This document shows, in pieces, positions 12,431 to 26,201 of a stretch of DNA of 64,000 nt (the first letter of the stretch is position 1; the number at the start of each line of letters is the position of its first letter). Position numbers and translations under genes: made by a program. Under the pieces are notes generated by a model. That model ran no database searches. It worked only from the letters and a program-made list of their open reading frames with translations, and was not told where the DNA came from. Origin of the DNA: Strix aluco. Lineage: Eukaryota > Chordata > Aves > Strigiformes > Strigidae. Location: positions 104,038,610 to 104,102,609 of the forward strand of contig NC_133934.1 in the NCBI RefSeq assembly GCF_031877795.1, written 5' to 3'.

Positions 12431-15400
12431 TGAACCCATCAACTTTTTTGATTCATCTCTTGAGAACCCATACATCATTTCAACAAATTACACAACTTTC
12501 ATTGCCAGGTGAGCCACCACGCAGTGCTCTAAGTGCCCTAACACTCCAGGTAGCACCCGTGGCACCAAGTGAGCAATCTCAAAACACTAGACTTTTCTCC
12601 ATGTGCCAGGATTTGAAACATCTAATGCTGTAAAAATCTTTTTGTTGAGTTGTTATAAAGATTATTATCGGTAAAGTCACTGCACACTGTGATTTTTTTT
12701 TTCTAAAAAGGACTATGATACATCTCTGAAATACAACATTAGTCATGTTCAGTTTAGTCCAAAGAGAAATTTAAAACTTGGTAGCTCATGATCTTTCATG
12801 ATCTAGAAGCTGCTGATCTCTAAGTATCTGCAGTGGGATACAAAGCAGCTGTGACTTATCTTGAATTCATCCTGAATTTCAGATCATCCCAAATGTCTTA
12901 ATTAAATCAGTCCCACACTTTCAAATCCCTGTTAGACTGAAATTAATTAAGTTCTTGGTCTTATAGGCAGAAACATAAGAAATAGTCTCAATAATTAAAA
13001 CAAAAATAACAGCAGCCACATGAATATTTTGATATCATGTTTGGCAACCATTTGGCATGCACCAGATACAGAATATAGTGCTCTAAAATTGTCACTGCTG
13101 TTTTGAGAAGCCCTATGTAATTCATTTTTGCTACCCCATTCACAAATGATGAACCATTGCATACCGAATGTGTATACCGAATGTGTATACCAAATACCAG
13201 ATGTATACCAAAGAAACTCTTATAACTTAGCAGATCATAATCTATTTCTTTCTATATTCTATGATCTTATGACATCAGCATGCCCAAGCCATACAAAATG
13301 TGTACTATGGTATATATTGGTAATTAAATATAATTTATACCATATGGGTGACCTAATGTAAGTGTAATGCAAGAGAGACCATAAAATTTTAATTTCCCTG
13401 TGTTTGTATTTTAAACCTTATATGGTGTAGGGGAAGTCTGGAATGGGAGCAAGATGGTGCAACCTTTCAATAGTTATGGTGGACAACAGGCTTGAGGCTA
13501 GCGATTTGAGGAACTTGAGGAGACAATGCAAGAGAGTTGAGACATTAATATCTCTTGCTTCTCCCAGCCTTTGATTCAGTAAGATAAACCTGACAAGGAA
13601 CATTTTCAAGCGGGAATGCTCACAGGAAAAGATATCAGTAGCTATTGAGAACTAAGATTGAAGTCCAAGCATGCTCTAATTACAATCTTTAAACCAGATT
13701 AGAGATTAGACTAAATGTGAGCAGTATAGAAGCAAGTATCCTAACATGATATGACTTGAACTTTCCTAAATGGCATGTTACAGCCCATCATTTGGACCAC
13801 TGTGTGCTATTGGAAAAATTCAAGATGGCTTTAATGGGGATGATCTGAGCTGATCTCTTTCAATAAAGTATACACATAGAGGTAGATTACCATGTTAAGA
13901 TGATGAATTTCCCCCAATTCAGGGAAATCTATGTGCTATATATGTGTATTATCACTAAGCAAGCTTAATCTTTTCATTTCTTCTCTCTTTGTTCCCACCA
14001 GGATTGAGATATGGCATTTAATTCTCAACAAAATGAAGTGGAACATGACAATGAAGCAATGATCAGAAGTGATTCTACTTTTTACCTTTAGTTGTAGGGC
14101 TTGCTGTGGAACAAAGGCCATGGGATGCATCATAATTAACAGATACTTTACTGACAAATTCAAGAGCCAACGTGCGGTCTGTCAGTAAGGTTATTATGTA
14201 GTTGGTGCGTTCCAGTGAAATCTTTTTTGCTGCTTAGCTGGGGGACTAATGGGAAATCCTGTTTCCTAAATCTACTTCTAAATCTTCTTCTCTTGGGTTC
14301 AAATAGTCAAGTTTAATGCCTAGATCCACAAAGTTGCAAATGCTGTAGGTTGGTCCAGGATTCTGGCCTCTTAGCATCCAGTAAAGAACCTGGCTTCCAA
14401 AGGCCACACCTCCCTTCTGATCATACAAAGGGCTGTGTACAAAAGACAGCTGCACATGCCAAGAATTCACCCTGAAATGGGGTTTCTGTGAAATGGGTTT
14501 CCATGCACCCAGGGAAAGCAGCAGGCTCAACAAAAGAAGTCATGCCAATGCCCCTGTAGATAGTGTTCCATGTTTCAGAAAGGAATTGAAAACATGCTAA
14601 AACAGAGAGGAATGTGAGATGCATGACAGCTGAGCCTAGCACTTAGGATAATTGCACAGGTTGAAGTCCTGAGTTCCTTCCTCCTGAGGGTGTTTCTGTA
14701 GTTTATCCAACAGGAGCCTTGAAGAACTAAGAGTCTCCTCTCTTCTAGTTAGTTAAGGTTCCTAATCTTTAGAAGCACCTGTGAAAATGTACAAACAGTG
14801 GACACCTACCTATGGAAACCAAGTTCAAAGGCCAGCACCTATTTGAAGCTTTTTGTCTCTGACACACATCTCCTGGTGAACCAGACTGGGAAAAACTGTA
14901 CCAGTGAGAAAAATAGCACTTGTGACACAGTCTTCTACTTCAGTATCAGAAGCAACAAAAATAAGTGTGTATGAATGCCTCAGGTACCCAACACATTGCT
15001 CAGTATGTTAATGTAAGTTCTTCTTCTTTTGTGTATGAAGCTGAAACGTATGTTTGTGAACTTGGCATCAGTCCAGTGAAGTTAAAATCACACTCTCTTG
15101 TGTACTGGATTCTGCCTCACAGAGGATGCAGGCAGGATATATCTACCCTGTGAGCCACTGCAAAGCTCAGCTTACCACTACTGTTTATCATTGACAACAG
15201 AAAGATTCCTCTTAGTGTAATATAAACAGCAGTCTAGAAATGCAGATTCTTTCCAGCTAAAATTTAAGTCTGTATAGACATTGAGTACCTGTGGCTTTAA
15301 GATAGAAACCTTGAGGATTGCCCCCTTTGATGTAGATACTTAAACCACCCATGAGTGGCTAATTCTTTCTGTGGCTATAGTTTAGTTTCTCAGCTGATGT

Positions 15401-15974
15401 ATAAGCAAATATTTTCACTGAAGTCCACAGAGGTTATATCAGATAGCTTCTCAGAAACAGAATACATTTTCCATTCTCATTTTCATTAGTTGTTCTCCAT
15501 CACTGGTTGTGATATTGCATGGAAGCCACAGAACTACTGAGCCTAGTGTGCTGGTTACAGCCAAAACATGCCTGACTGAGATCCTTACTCCTGTAACTGA
15601 TCCTTCTACCATCACTGCCTTAACTAAAGGCTTGGACTCCATAGTTTAGTCTCACTCTCCTAATTCAATCTGTCTTCTCTGGGAAAATCACACCGATCCC
15701 AGAGAATGTTTTTGTTTTCTGACTTTATCTGTGTTGAGCTTTTTTATTAAAAAATAAGGTCAAAAACTATAGTTGCTGAGACAGCTTACTTCTCTCTAAC
15801 ATAGCTCTGCTGGTTAGTATGCACAGGAGCAAATCACTTTTTAAAATATTTTAAAAACATGGAGGAGCTTTAAAGAACTGTTTAAAAAACTGCTCTTGGT
15901 TTGGTGCCAGCTACAGATGCCATGCTGATTACAGAAGATTACATAAATTCCCCAAGCCTTATTATCCTCTCACA

Positions 15975-16065
15975 CCTATAAAATTGGGAAGAATTCCACT
16001 GGAGTCACTGGAGTTACATAGGTGTAAGCCTGTGCTAGGGAAGAATATGGCCCTTCTGGTTACAA
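15975..16065. mobile_element. Possible ancient MIR-like SINE fragment
   Basis: 'aattccactggagtcactgg', then 'agttacataggtgtaagcc' and 'aatatggccc' resemble the amniote MIR-type block (actccactgaagtcaatgg, agttacaccagtgtaa, tggcc). Only about 90 bp is recognisable. Confidence 0.4.
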
Positions 16066-16509
16066 GCTACCAATGTTTTTAGTGGGTCCAGTTACCTGTA
16101 CCTATCTACAAATACCAAAAAAAATACCCAAAGCAAAACATGCAGGGTATGATCTGTCTATGTAAATACTTCAATCTTCATTGATTTCAACTGAATTGCA
16201 CAGTTTTATGTGTCAGATGAATTTTGACCTGAACATGTAGCGAAAAAATCCAACTCTTTGTCATCTTTGTTATAGCACATTACCGAGATTTTACACAGTG
16301 TGTGTTGCTGAACAAAACAAAAGATGGCTGGAGCAGGTGAAACCAAAGTTTCAACTAGCTCTGGAAGCCTCTCTGTAACAATGGCTTAGAACAAGGTGTA
16401 AGATGTTCAAGGAAAAGTCATGTACATGTGGAAGGAGCTTTCCCTGCTATATAGTGGCATATCCTGCCATTTTCAGAGACTTTGTGAGCCTGAGGCCACA
16501 TGAGTAGAT

Positions 16510-16965
16510 CGCGTGTACTGACGGGGACCTACCGACCATTTCTTCTTTCAGCCTGTTCAGTCATTTGCCCCATGCCATCCTGTGGCAATGAGTTCCACAG
16601 CTAAATTATGCACCATAAGAAAAAGTCATTGCTTTTGAGCCTTTTAAACTGGATGATTTTATTGGGTACCCCTCAACTATTTTTTAAGAAGATTAATTTA
16701 GTTTTCTTCACTCACTTTCTTCACACCACCTATGGAAGTATAAGCGTCTACTATATCCCAGTCAGTCATCTTTTCCATACTGATAAGTCTGTTTAGCTTT
16801 TCCCAGTTTGAATGCAATTCCATTGCTCATCTTGTTGAATTTATTTTCTATGTCTACTGTTACTCCCTTTTGAGGTGACTTGCAAGACAGACATACAGTA
16901 TTCAAGATGAGGGCATACCATTAATTTGTGCATGATAGTCCTTACTCTTTTCTGGAGTTTGGGTT
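16510..16965 (-). mobile_element. Ancient amniote CR1/L3-like LINE fragment
   Basis: The plus strand carries the antisense of the widespread reptile/bird CR1 3' coding end: 'cctgtggcaatgagttccac', 'attgggtacccctcaac', 'actatatcccagtcagtc' and 'gacatacagtattcaaga' appear in the expected order. The sense strand is therefore minus. Heavily diverged with many indels; no functional frame. Confidence 0.75.
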
Positions 16966-17599
16966 GGTTTTAGGTTTTTTTTTTTCATTTCTACAATATG
17001 GACCATACACTAGTGATGATTCTGAAGGATTCCTAGTAGGATTGTGAAGGCCTTTGTAAATCAAACAATTCCAGGGTTAACACCACCACATGTTCACATG
17101 AAAAGCTGTGAGAGGTTGGTATATTCCACAATTCTTTTTGTGTTATTTAGCTGACAGTAGTAACAAAGAGAATTAGAACTTTGTGACCTGCCAAGTTTCC
17201 ACAGACTGCCACCAAGAGATCCACAACCAGCGGCCATGAACCAATGATTTGAGAACCCAACTGCAAAGAATAATTCACAGCAATTTTTCTGAAAAGTTGG
17301 ATATTCCTATGTTCTAGCAATGTAAAAAAGCCTTAATACCTTCACTGTGGTCCCAAGCTCTCAAATAAGATAAGAAGTTCTTACTCTACAAAAGAATCGT
17401 GTATTTCTTGAACAATACAAAGTTGAGAATAAAAACAAATTTGTTCCTTAGAAATTGCCTAGTGAAGCAGTTGTTTCATACTGCCTGTTGAACATTTGGG
17501 TAGACTGATTCAAATGTTAAAGCTGTGTTCAAACCAGAAAAAATAAAAATAATAAGCTGTCAGAATAATTACTAAGAACATACAAGGATTATACAAAGT

Positions 17600-17900
17600 A
17601 AACTGCAGCCTGCAAAAAGAGAATTGCATGTTAGCTAATTGTTAATTTTAGCAATTGCAATGGCTAATTACTGTGGCACACATTGACTATTAGCATGATG
17701 CCCCAGCACCTGCTTTCTCCAATGAACAGATTTCTTCATTGCTCGTGCAGGAGCAAAATGTGTAATTATTGGCCATCATTGGGGCGATTTTTCAGTGATT
17801 CTTTTGTGTGATGTGAATGACGCATAATGACATATTTTATTAGAGGGCAAATAGCTGTTTGTTAATGGAAATGATTCGAAATCCAAGAAACTAGGAGCTA
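17600..17900. promoter_or_regulatory. Candidate enhancer: dense TAAT/ATTA homeodomain-site cluster
   Basis: At least six TAAT-type cores (about 17636, 17642, 17664, 17762, 17824 and 17862) lie in 230 bp. They include an inverted repeat gctaa...ttagc (17634-17652) and a palindromic ttagctaa (17631-17638). Simple repeats and transposon signatures are absent. The complex sequence suggests constraint, but conservation is not tested here. Confidence 0.35.
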
Positions 17901-18980
17901 GGAGCATGTTTTCAGTATCAGCATGAATTCAAATGTATTTTCTTTTAACTCTTTATAAAAGAAGCATAGAAATCAAATCTAAACTTAGTATAATATATTT
18001 AATGATATGTGCAAACACAGCATTGATTAATTGCCTCAAATGTTTTCAATGCTACACCATTTCATTTGTTACAGCAGTCTGCTAAATTTATGCATTTCTT
18101 ATTTAAACTCTTCTTTCCTGGGCATATAGTGTTAGCAAGATTATGTGGCTTGTTCCTCATTTACTGGGAAAAAAAATCATCTTTGTAACTTAAGCAACAA
18201 TTATGGTCTTTATGAGGCACATTTTCATTGCACACATTGTAGAACACAGTGCACTGGCATTATTATTCCTGAAAGTACATGCTTGAATGTATCTATCAAG
18301 ACCCAAATGTCAGCTACTGAATAGATTATGCATAGTTATCCAAAACAGAATATAGATACATAAAATCTCAGCAACAGAATACTCAATTTCTGAGAAAAGA
18401 TTTTTATTAGATAATCTCCACAATACTTTTGAAGAACAATGCAAATGAAAAAATCACATATGAACCTTAGACTACAGTGGTGTTTAAAATAGCAGACTGC
18501 TTTGTCATTTTTGAAGGACAGGTTATGGCTAGAATAAAAAAGCTGGCCTTTTCATTTTGCTTTTATTTGAATACTGTTCATAAATGGGAAAAAAAAGGGG
18601 TTACTAAGGGACATAGTTTGCTGAATTCCACTGACATAAATCAAGACTAACTTGATGGAAAACAATGAAGTGACTTTGGATATCCAAGGAAAGTAGAAGC
18701 CTTGTGAACCTCTGTGAAACTTTTAACAATAACTAGGAAACCTAAGCCTCTTCTAGACTCTTCAAATAATGAACCCAAAAATTTAACACTACCTTAGAAG
18801 TAGAGTAATAAGATATTTTTTGGCACAACTCTGATTTCATTCCATTTTGACAAAGATCCAGCTGCTGAACTTTGATTAAATTTGACCCAATTTACAAACA
18901 CACGAGTTAGATGAAATTCAGACCTAATAGATGCATATGAAATGACTGATTAAAGTAAACTAGGTTTTAAAAGCATATTC

Positions 18981-19003
18981 AAATAAATAAATAAATAAAT
19001 AAA
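18981..19003. repeat. (AAAT)n microsatellite
   Basis: About five tandem aaat units. Confidence 0.9.
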
Positions 19004-19759
19004 ATGCAGATAGCAGGTGTAATAGGAAGACATAGTAAAGGATCATATCTTACATTTCTTCTACAACTTCATATGATACACGCATCACATTTTAAAACCT
19101 CAGCTTCAAAGGCCACCATAAGAAAAATTCAGCCAATTCTACATACATTGAAAATCTGGCTCATCCCATATACTGAGTCTGAGTTATTTACAAACTTGAG
19201 GAAGAAACTATGAATGGGCACTTCCTCTTCTCACCCAGGGCCTATAGCTTCTCTGCTGTTGCAAGATGTAGATAAGTTTGGTATTCAGGTTCACTGTTTG
19301 ACCCATTAAACTGGTATTGAGGTATAATTTGTGTGTTTTCCCAGTACGGTTGCACATAGAATGGGGTTCATTTCCACAAGTTTGAATAAATTTATCCAGT
19401 TCAGTGAACCTGTTGTTAAGCTTAGCAAAACTCAGTAGGTGGCTTTAAAGTCCTGTAATTAGCCCATTACATAAAATCTGTACTTTAGATTTTTGCACAT
19501 TGGTTAATAAGTATAACGTGCTTCGTATATATAAATAACATTACATTAAATGATGCAATATAAAGGAATTAAAGGACAAAGTAGTTAAATAAAATACTTG
19601 AAGGAGATCTCAAATTAGCATGCTTAATTCCAACTCATTGAACAGGAAAAGGCTTTAGCCTTACTGTACCAGTTCCATACAATGTGCAGAATAGCAGATA
19701 TTTAGTCTCCATTTTACATAAGGTCGCTGTCATCCCTGACCTCTGTGTGACTTTGGAAA

Positions 19760-19960
19760 AATGTTCTAATTAGCTGGTTTCTTTTAAAATCTAATCATTA
19801 CAATGTCTAAATATAGTCATGAATTACCAAGACAGCACTTGCCTCAACAATTTTTCATAGTTTGTACATAGCTAATTAATTCTTGATCCTTAATTTTTGC
19901 TTTCCAAATGCAATATGTGAGGAAAATGAAGTCTACAGCTAATTAACCCATGCAATGCTT
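19760..19960. promoter_or_regulatory. Candidate conserved element, TAAT-rich
   Basis: Holds repeated ctaattagc, gctaattaatt and gctaattaaccc sites together with non-repetitive flanks. Could be a homeodomain-bound enhancer; evidence is motif density only. Confidence 0.25.
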
Positions 19961-22900
19961 ACTGTTTCATAGTAAAAACACTTACCTTAAAGTTCAAGCT
20001 TTTTAGTAGCTGTGAAAGTAAAACACAGCTTTGAATCCTATTGCAATAGGTCAAAGTTCCACTTCAATCTGACAGGTTATTGTATTTGTTATTTTTAAAT
20101 GTTGAAAAAATTACATAACCAAAATCCCAGACTTCAGTTTTCTACAAATCTATTGATGATATTGCATGATATGAGTTAATATATTGAAAGGTAATGTTAC
20201 ATATATAACCATTATGGGTTTTGATTTTTTTTCTATTTATGTGTAATGAATACTATGTAACATATAGCCCTTTTCAGAGATTGTTATCAATGCATGAAGA
20301 AATATATTTGAGAAGTTTTGTATAAATGCCCATATGCATACACACATCTATCCATATAAATAAATATATATATATATGGGGAAATAAAATAGTGCTTTGG
20401 AGTTATGTGAAATACTCTGAGTTAATACTGTAGCCAAAGGAAATTTGCTCAGATTTGATCTCATGAAAACTCAATAGTCCTGGATAGTTTGCCAAGATTC
20501 ATAAATACACAGATTCTAGTGGCTGAACCTGTCTTTATTTATGTGTTTATACTGAATTAATAGTAAATCAACGGTTTCACTTGATCTCAACCTGAAGCCA
20601 GATCTCATTCAAAACCCAGATCTCATTCATTTGTAATTTTAGGATTCATCAGTAAATTCACAGAAAAAGACTGGATAAACATCTTTATGATGCTTTACAA
20701 AAAGAAGATTGAAAGCGCCAAATTTCACACATCTTATTATGCTTATTGTGACATGACAAATAAAACTATCCCAGTTTCCCATTGTGTTCTGTTTATCTTG
20801 TGCAATTTTATACCATCATCTTTGCATGCCCTTGAATTTTTTTCCCATTTCATTTATTGCAACTGCCCCCTATACTGCTCTATAGTTGTTGCTAAATTTT
20901 TCATTTTACTGACAGTCTTAGTTTAAAACTAATGTGATTGCATCCCTATGTATATCTCTATATGGTCTCCTTTGTTTCTCATATATATTGACATCTGGAG
21001 GATCTTTGTCCTTTGGCCAGACATATCCCGCCTTGGAGTTAATTCCATTCTCAGTCACACAGGTACATTTCCTGCTGGTTTCATACAGAACTGACACTAT
21101 AAAATGGAGTAAAATTTGACCTCTGATATAAGCAATTATATTTCTCATAGAACTATCTCGACTCTGTTTGGAAGTATCAGAAATGTTGAAGAAAATATCA
21201 CATACAGTATTAATACATCAGAAAGTAAGACTAAGAGGTGGAATGACTTGATCCAAGTATTCCATGATTTGTGCAAAATGAATCAATTCAATGGTTCAAC
21301 AGTTAAAAAAAAGATAAGAAGAAATACCAGGAAGGACAACAATCAGTGGAAGACAGAAGACAAGCCAGGTGGATCTTCCTTAACTTGTTTCATCTCGATA
21401 TGTTCACAACCCTCCATCCTGTCTTGTAAAATACATGTCCTTTGGTTACCTCTGAAGGCCAGGTTAATGCTCTGTTATGTTATTTTTCTAACACCTGTTT
21501 AAACTTTTTTTTTTCCTGACAAGTTTGAATCGAACCTGTTAAGTACACCATCAATTACACTTCTTTACACTATGGATCTGCTTAAGTGAAAGAGTTAGGA
21601 GGTCACAGCGTATGGGTTATTTCTATGAATGGAATACTTGATTGTCTTAATTGACCATGTGCATGAGGTCTACTTGTGGGGAAAAATTACACGTGAGGGT
21701 GAATCTGTAAGAACACTGAAGGGAGGCAGTTATGGACAGCAATTGCTAAGCTGCCTTTCTCTAAATGTAAAACTCCTCATTAATATCTAGCAGTAAGTTC
21801 ATGAACCAAAGAACACCATCTTGCCTACCAGCCATAACTCTGTTTTACAACAAGCAGGAGTCCTCAATGAATAGAGCACACCAAATCAAACAATTTTTCT
21901 ATGTGTGAAAGAATGACTAGATGGCAGATGAGGAAAACTATTTCTGCTTGCTATATCATTTTGTAAACATACATATCTTATTATCAGGCAATGACTGACC
22001 ACATTCATCCCCGAACATCTTTGGAAAGAATCTGAATTTAATTTACAAGATAGGTAAATGTGTCTTACCATAGCTGAAGATGTTTTTTTTTCCCAGCAAA
22101 TAAATTGACCTCAATGGAAGACTTAGTTCCCTTTTTCTAGAAAGGGGTAAGCATTTACAAATAGTTGACAAGTTGCCTAAAATGAGACCCCTGAATATAT
22201 ACCTCACAATAAATTAAAGTTTTCTCAAGTGATGAGAAATGTGTGTTTACTTTGAAAATCAGGATTATACAGTGAATTAAGTGTCCATCTTTTGGTTGTA
22301 TACATGTTGCTAAATATCATGTCAGGCTATTGGTTGCCCTTGCATCAGTTCTAAGGTTCCCATATCTCTGAAGCTTATCAGTGGTACCTGTGAAGCAGCA
22401 AAGATACAGAATTTTATTTTTGGTTGCTTTGGATCAAAAAATTATTAGTGACATAGTATCTGGAAGCATCTACCAAGTTTAAAGACTTTGGCTGACTATT
22501 GTTTAGATTATTTGGGGTTATTTAACCATTTAAATAAGAAAATTAATCATTGAAGCACAGAAATGTGTAAGTAATATTGTCATAAAGGTAGCTAAGGCAG
22601 AACAAACTAAAGTAGAAGAAACTGTGTTTCCTTCACTTACGCTTTTTGGCTGAACAATAATAGTGATGGCTGTCAGGGCTTGCTTTACCTAAGCCCTTAG
22701 CTTTCCTAGATACACACACTGATTTGAAAATATGTGCTTTTAACCATCCTTGGCTACTTTTCCTTATATACCGCTTAAAGACTAACAGGCACACCAGAGC
22801 AAAGATGCTGAAGAAGTGGCCACATTCTCTGTTGCTCCACTGACTGCACTTTCACAAAGTTGACAGAAACAAAAGTCCATTACAAACTTCCTCTTCATAC

Positions 22901-23399
22901 TGGAGATTTTACAATATATATTGAAAATATGTTAGCTGGGAACATTTTGTGTGGAACTAACATGAAAGACAGGTTTTTTTCGTACAACTATTATTATGAA
23001 GGCACTAGTCATGACTGAATAATGAAAAATAAGTTGACCTTTTTATTTAAATGTAACAGACTACCCATGAGTGCTCTAGTGTAACCAGCCATTATTCACA
23101 CTTTCCAGTACCTGGCAAAGACAAAAGTAAAATACAGAATATATGCTACATGAGTTTATGTTGTCTGATAATAACTATTGTTTGATCTTTTGAATTTATG
23201 TTTTGAATTGTAGAAGTTTTAAACATGGTGGGGAGTTTTGAATAATTTACTGAATCTGCTGTCTTCTCGATCTTCTCCTGCTAAGACAAGCTTTCTTTAT
23301 ACTGTAAATCTAATTATATATACCTTGAAAAATTTAACAGCATATAGCTCACATAGCAATTGACTCACTTGCTTTCATCTAATATCTTGGGATGGTTGA

Positions 23400-23530
23400 A
23401 AGCTAGAAGTCCCATGGATAGCGCTGAGAGATATGGTGTAGATGGGAACTGGCAGTGTTAGGTTAATGGTTGAACTGGATGATCTTCAAGGTCCTTTCCA
23501 GCCTAGTTGATTCTGTGATTCTGTGATTCC
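23400..23530 (+). mobile_element. CR1 3' end with octamer-like tail
   Basis: Typical avian CR1 3'UTR: gaactggatgatcttcaagg, then tcctttccagcc, then tandem attctgtg units at about 23509-23527. Only the 3'-most 130 bp or so is present, as expected for 5'-truncated CR1 insertions. Confidence 0.85.
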
Positions 23531-25263
23531 ATCGGAGCAGCTAGAATTTTTATTTTCCAGTAATACAAATCTCTGGGAGACAAACAGTTTGCTGGTGCAA
23601 AGTAACTGGCTTCAGAGAGTACAGCTCAGCAAAGAACCTAGCCAAAGATTTTTTTCTAGCTGTTCATGCAATGTGAGAACTGCAGACTTAGATGAAACTA
23701 AACAGTGAGCACTCTCCAACTCAAATGAGAACACATCGGTACTCAAACAACTACAAAGTTTGAATTAGAAAGGATGCTTCTGTGGTAGATAAGTTTCTTT
23801 CAAAAGCACAAAGATGAACTGGGCTTTCACAGAAAATATCATGGTAGGCAGACAGCAGGCTGCCAAAAATACATGGTAAATATGACACTGTAGTGTAATA
23901 CTTTATTACCATCACTATGTGGAGCCTGTTCTTTTACCAGCACATAAACTCATGGAATCTGTTTCTAATATCATTAAGTTAAGAGAAAAATTTCTGTATA
24001 CAGCATTAATAGCATTTTGATTTACAAAATACTCATTCTATAAGCTGCTGAATATCTAAAACTAGTTTTGTTCATTGGTAATTTCTACACGTGCTCTACT
24101 CATTTTGTGGGCCAGTTGTTTATCTTCTATCAAAAAGATCCATTAAAAAAATAGATATTAGAGTACAAGAAAAAAGAAGGGTTACTAAAAAGAATATGAC
24201 TCCTTAATACAGAATACTGTATATCTTATGGTCAACAGCAAATTTTATTTAATAGTAATTCCTTCTAAAGGTATATGAAATACAAACTAACTGCATTTGG
24301 CTCAGGACTGCAACCAAAAATCCCTGCAGACAAGACACCTCAATGAAGTGGAAGGAGTTTTGAAACACACAGTGAATGCAGGATCAGGCCTAAACAAGAT
24401 ACCAGGATTGCAGTATTAATTTTAACCTATTATTGCATATAATCAAAAAGAAACTAGATTTATTACCAAAAAAGCCCCAAACACTATTAAAGCTTAAAAA
24501 TTGTGAAAAATATTTGCCATTCTTATAAGAACAGGAACAAGTTCTGTGAAAGAATCCTTATTTTCTGAGGCCATTCAGTTTTATGGACTGAGACCAGTGC
24601 TTGTCTTCAGACTATGTCATTCCACTATCCAAGAAGTCACACTTTCAGAGGCAATTCTGCTAACATGCATTTTAGAGAAGGGAAGATAGGTGGCTAGGAG
24701 GGAATAAGAGTGCAGGGAGAGAACTCAACACAGTGGAGGAAAGTTTTAGATCAAGTAAGAGGAAGTTATATATTCTATTCAAGCTTTTTTTTTGGTCAAA
24801 TGTTTAGAAAGTTACACTGAAAGTTTCATTGTTCAGGGTATAAACTTCCAGCACTGCTTTGGTGAAATGTGTGATGAAGCTTATCAATTTTTCCGAAACA
24901 AACTGTTCCTAATAGGTTCTAGCTGTCAGAACTTCCCATGCTTTTTCTGAAAGTGTTTTAATTTCATATTCACAAAACTTCTCCCACTTTAGCAAGTGAA
25001 GCACAAAAATTTCAATCCACTTAAAACTCAATGCAGAAATCTGGAAGGCCCAAGAGAAAGAATTTTGCATCTCTTTTTTTCAGAGCACAAAACCTTTAAA
25101 ATGTGTAAATAAAGCACCAATTAGGTTTACCATTCTAGAGGATAATGAGAAGTGCCCATCAAATATGCTACATTCTTAAAATGTTTTGATTTAGCAGGCT
25201 AAATTCAAAACACCGTAGTAGCTTCCAGAGTAAAACCTGATTGCACTTACATGTCACATTCAT

Positions 25264-25304
25264 AAAAAAACAACCAAAAAAAAAAAAGAGAAAAAAAAAA
25301 AAAG
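25264..25304. repeat. A-rich tract
   Basis: Interrupted poly(A) (about 41 bp), not attached to a recognisable retroelement. Confidence 0.9.
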
Positions 25305-25469
25305 GAATCGCACCACCCACCCCCAACACACACACCCCAAACCATAAAGCTCTAATTGGAAAGCTTCCATCATCTGAGTACTTGCTTCCTGGCATACATG
25401 AAATGATCAGTGGGGAAAGCAGGGTCAATCGAGACAGACTGAGAGTGAAATTAAAATAATAAAATGTCT

Positions 25470-26201
25470 AAACATTTAACTGCAAATAGGAAATCTTTAT
25501 ACCCACCCACACCCTATTCTGTAGCATAAAACTAAGGCAACAATTATTCATATACCTCCAAGTAATTTGCAGGCTCCATACAAAAATCTCATTTAAAATA
25601 AGAAATTGCTATTTCTGCACATTTATTCTCCCCAAATGCTGGCTAATTGCTGCAATGGCCATTATAAAGAATAATTTTCGCTTAGTGAAAAAAAAAAAAA
25701 AAAGGAATGAAGAGAACATTTTCTGGTTTTGTTCCTCTGCGGAGGCTCTATTCAGCGAATCCTGAATGCACAGCGTTTCACTGCTACATTTATTATGCTG
25801 AGAGGTCAAGTATTACACAGCATCTTGTATTACGCTTTGCATGCTAAGTATTTCACTTCACAAATTGACCCTTCGGTGTACTTACTACATAATGCTCTAA
25901 AAACCCAGCTAAAACGCAGGACAATTAGCAATACTTTGGCTCCCGCTTAACAATGGGGACACCAATGTAGGTGATTGCATTTACAGTGTTGCTTTCTTCA
26001 CAAAACATTTTTGACACATTAAAGGTACTTTGGAATTGTGCAGTACCAGTCGCCTCTCTCGTGAATGGCTTTTCCAGCATGTACCGAGAGAAACAGTTAC
26101 TGTAGTTTAGGGCTTAATTGAAAAGAATTCAGGCACGGCCCTATGAAGCACCAATTAGAGGGATATTATATCATAAAAAGCTGTAATATCCATTTTCAGG
26201 C
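25470..26201. promoter_or_regulatory. Candidate regulatory flank of the 26 kb CpG block
   Basis: Complex, repeat-poor sequence (apart from an A16 run at 25688-25703) leading into the CpG-rich block. It has several TAAT and forkhead-like cores, and CpGs appear more often than further left. It may be part of one regulatory unit with the CpG block; inference only. Confidence 0.3.

Larger units (their letters stand above)
6335..16505. other. AT-rich intergenic DNA with scattered repeats, no gene seen
   Basis: No frame shows coding character. The stretch holds a short CR1-like scrap (6.93 kb), an A17 run (7286-7302), a 15-bp minisatellite (10.04 kb), a candidate conserved element (11.26-11.62 kb) and MIR-like fragments (12.36 and 16.0 kb). 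The rest is unremarkable unique-looking sequence. Confidence 0.5.
17900..23395. other. AT-rich intergenic DNA, no gene seen
   Basis: Contains an (AAAT)n tract at 18981-19003, a TA tract near 20360-20378 and TAAT-rich sequence around 19760-19960. The longest frame (21116-21502, 128 codons, plus) has no recognisable domain, no Kozak support and no splice context, and I do not call it. Confidence 0.5.

Noticed and set aside
21116..21502. 128-codon plus-strand frame
   Set aside because: Lys/Asn/Ser-rich, no family resemblance and no context; length is within chance expectation for 64 kb in six frames.
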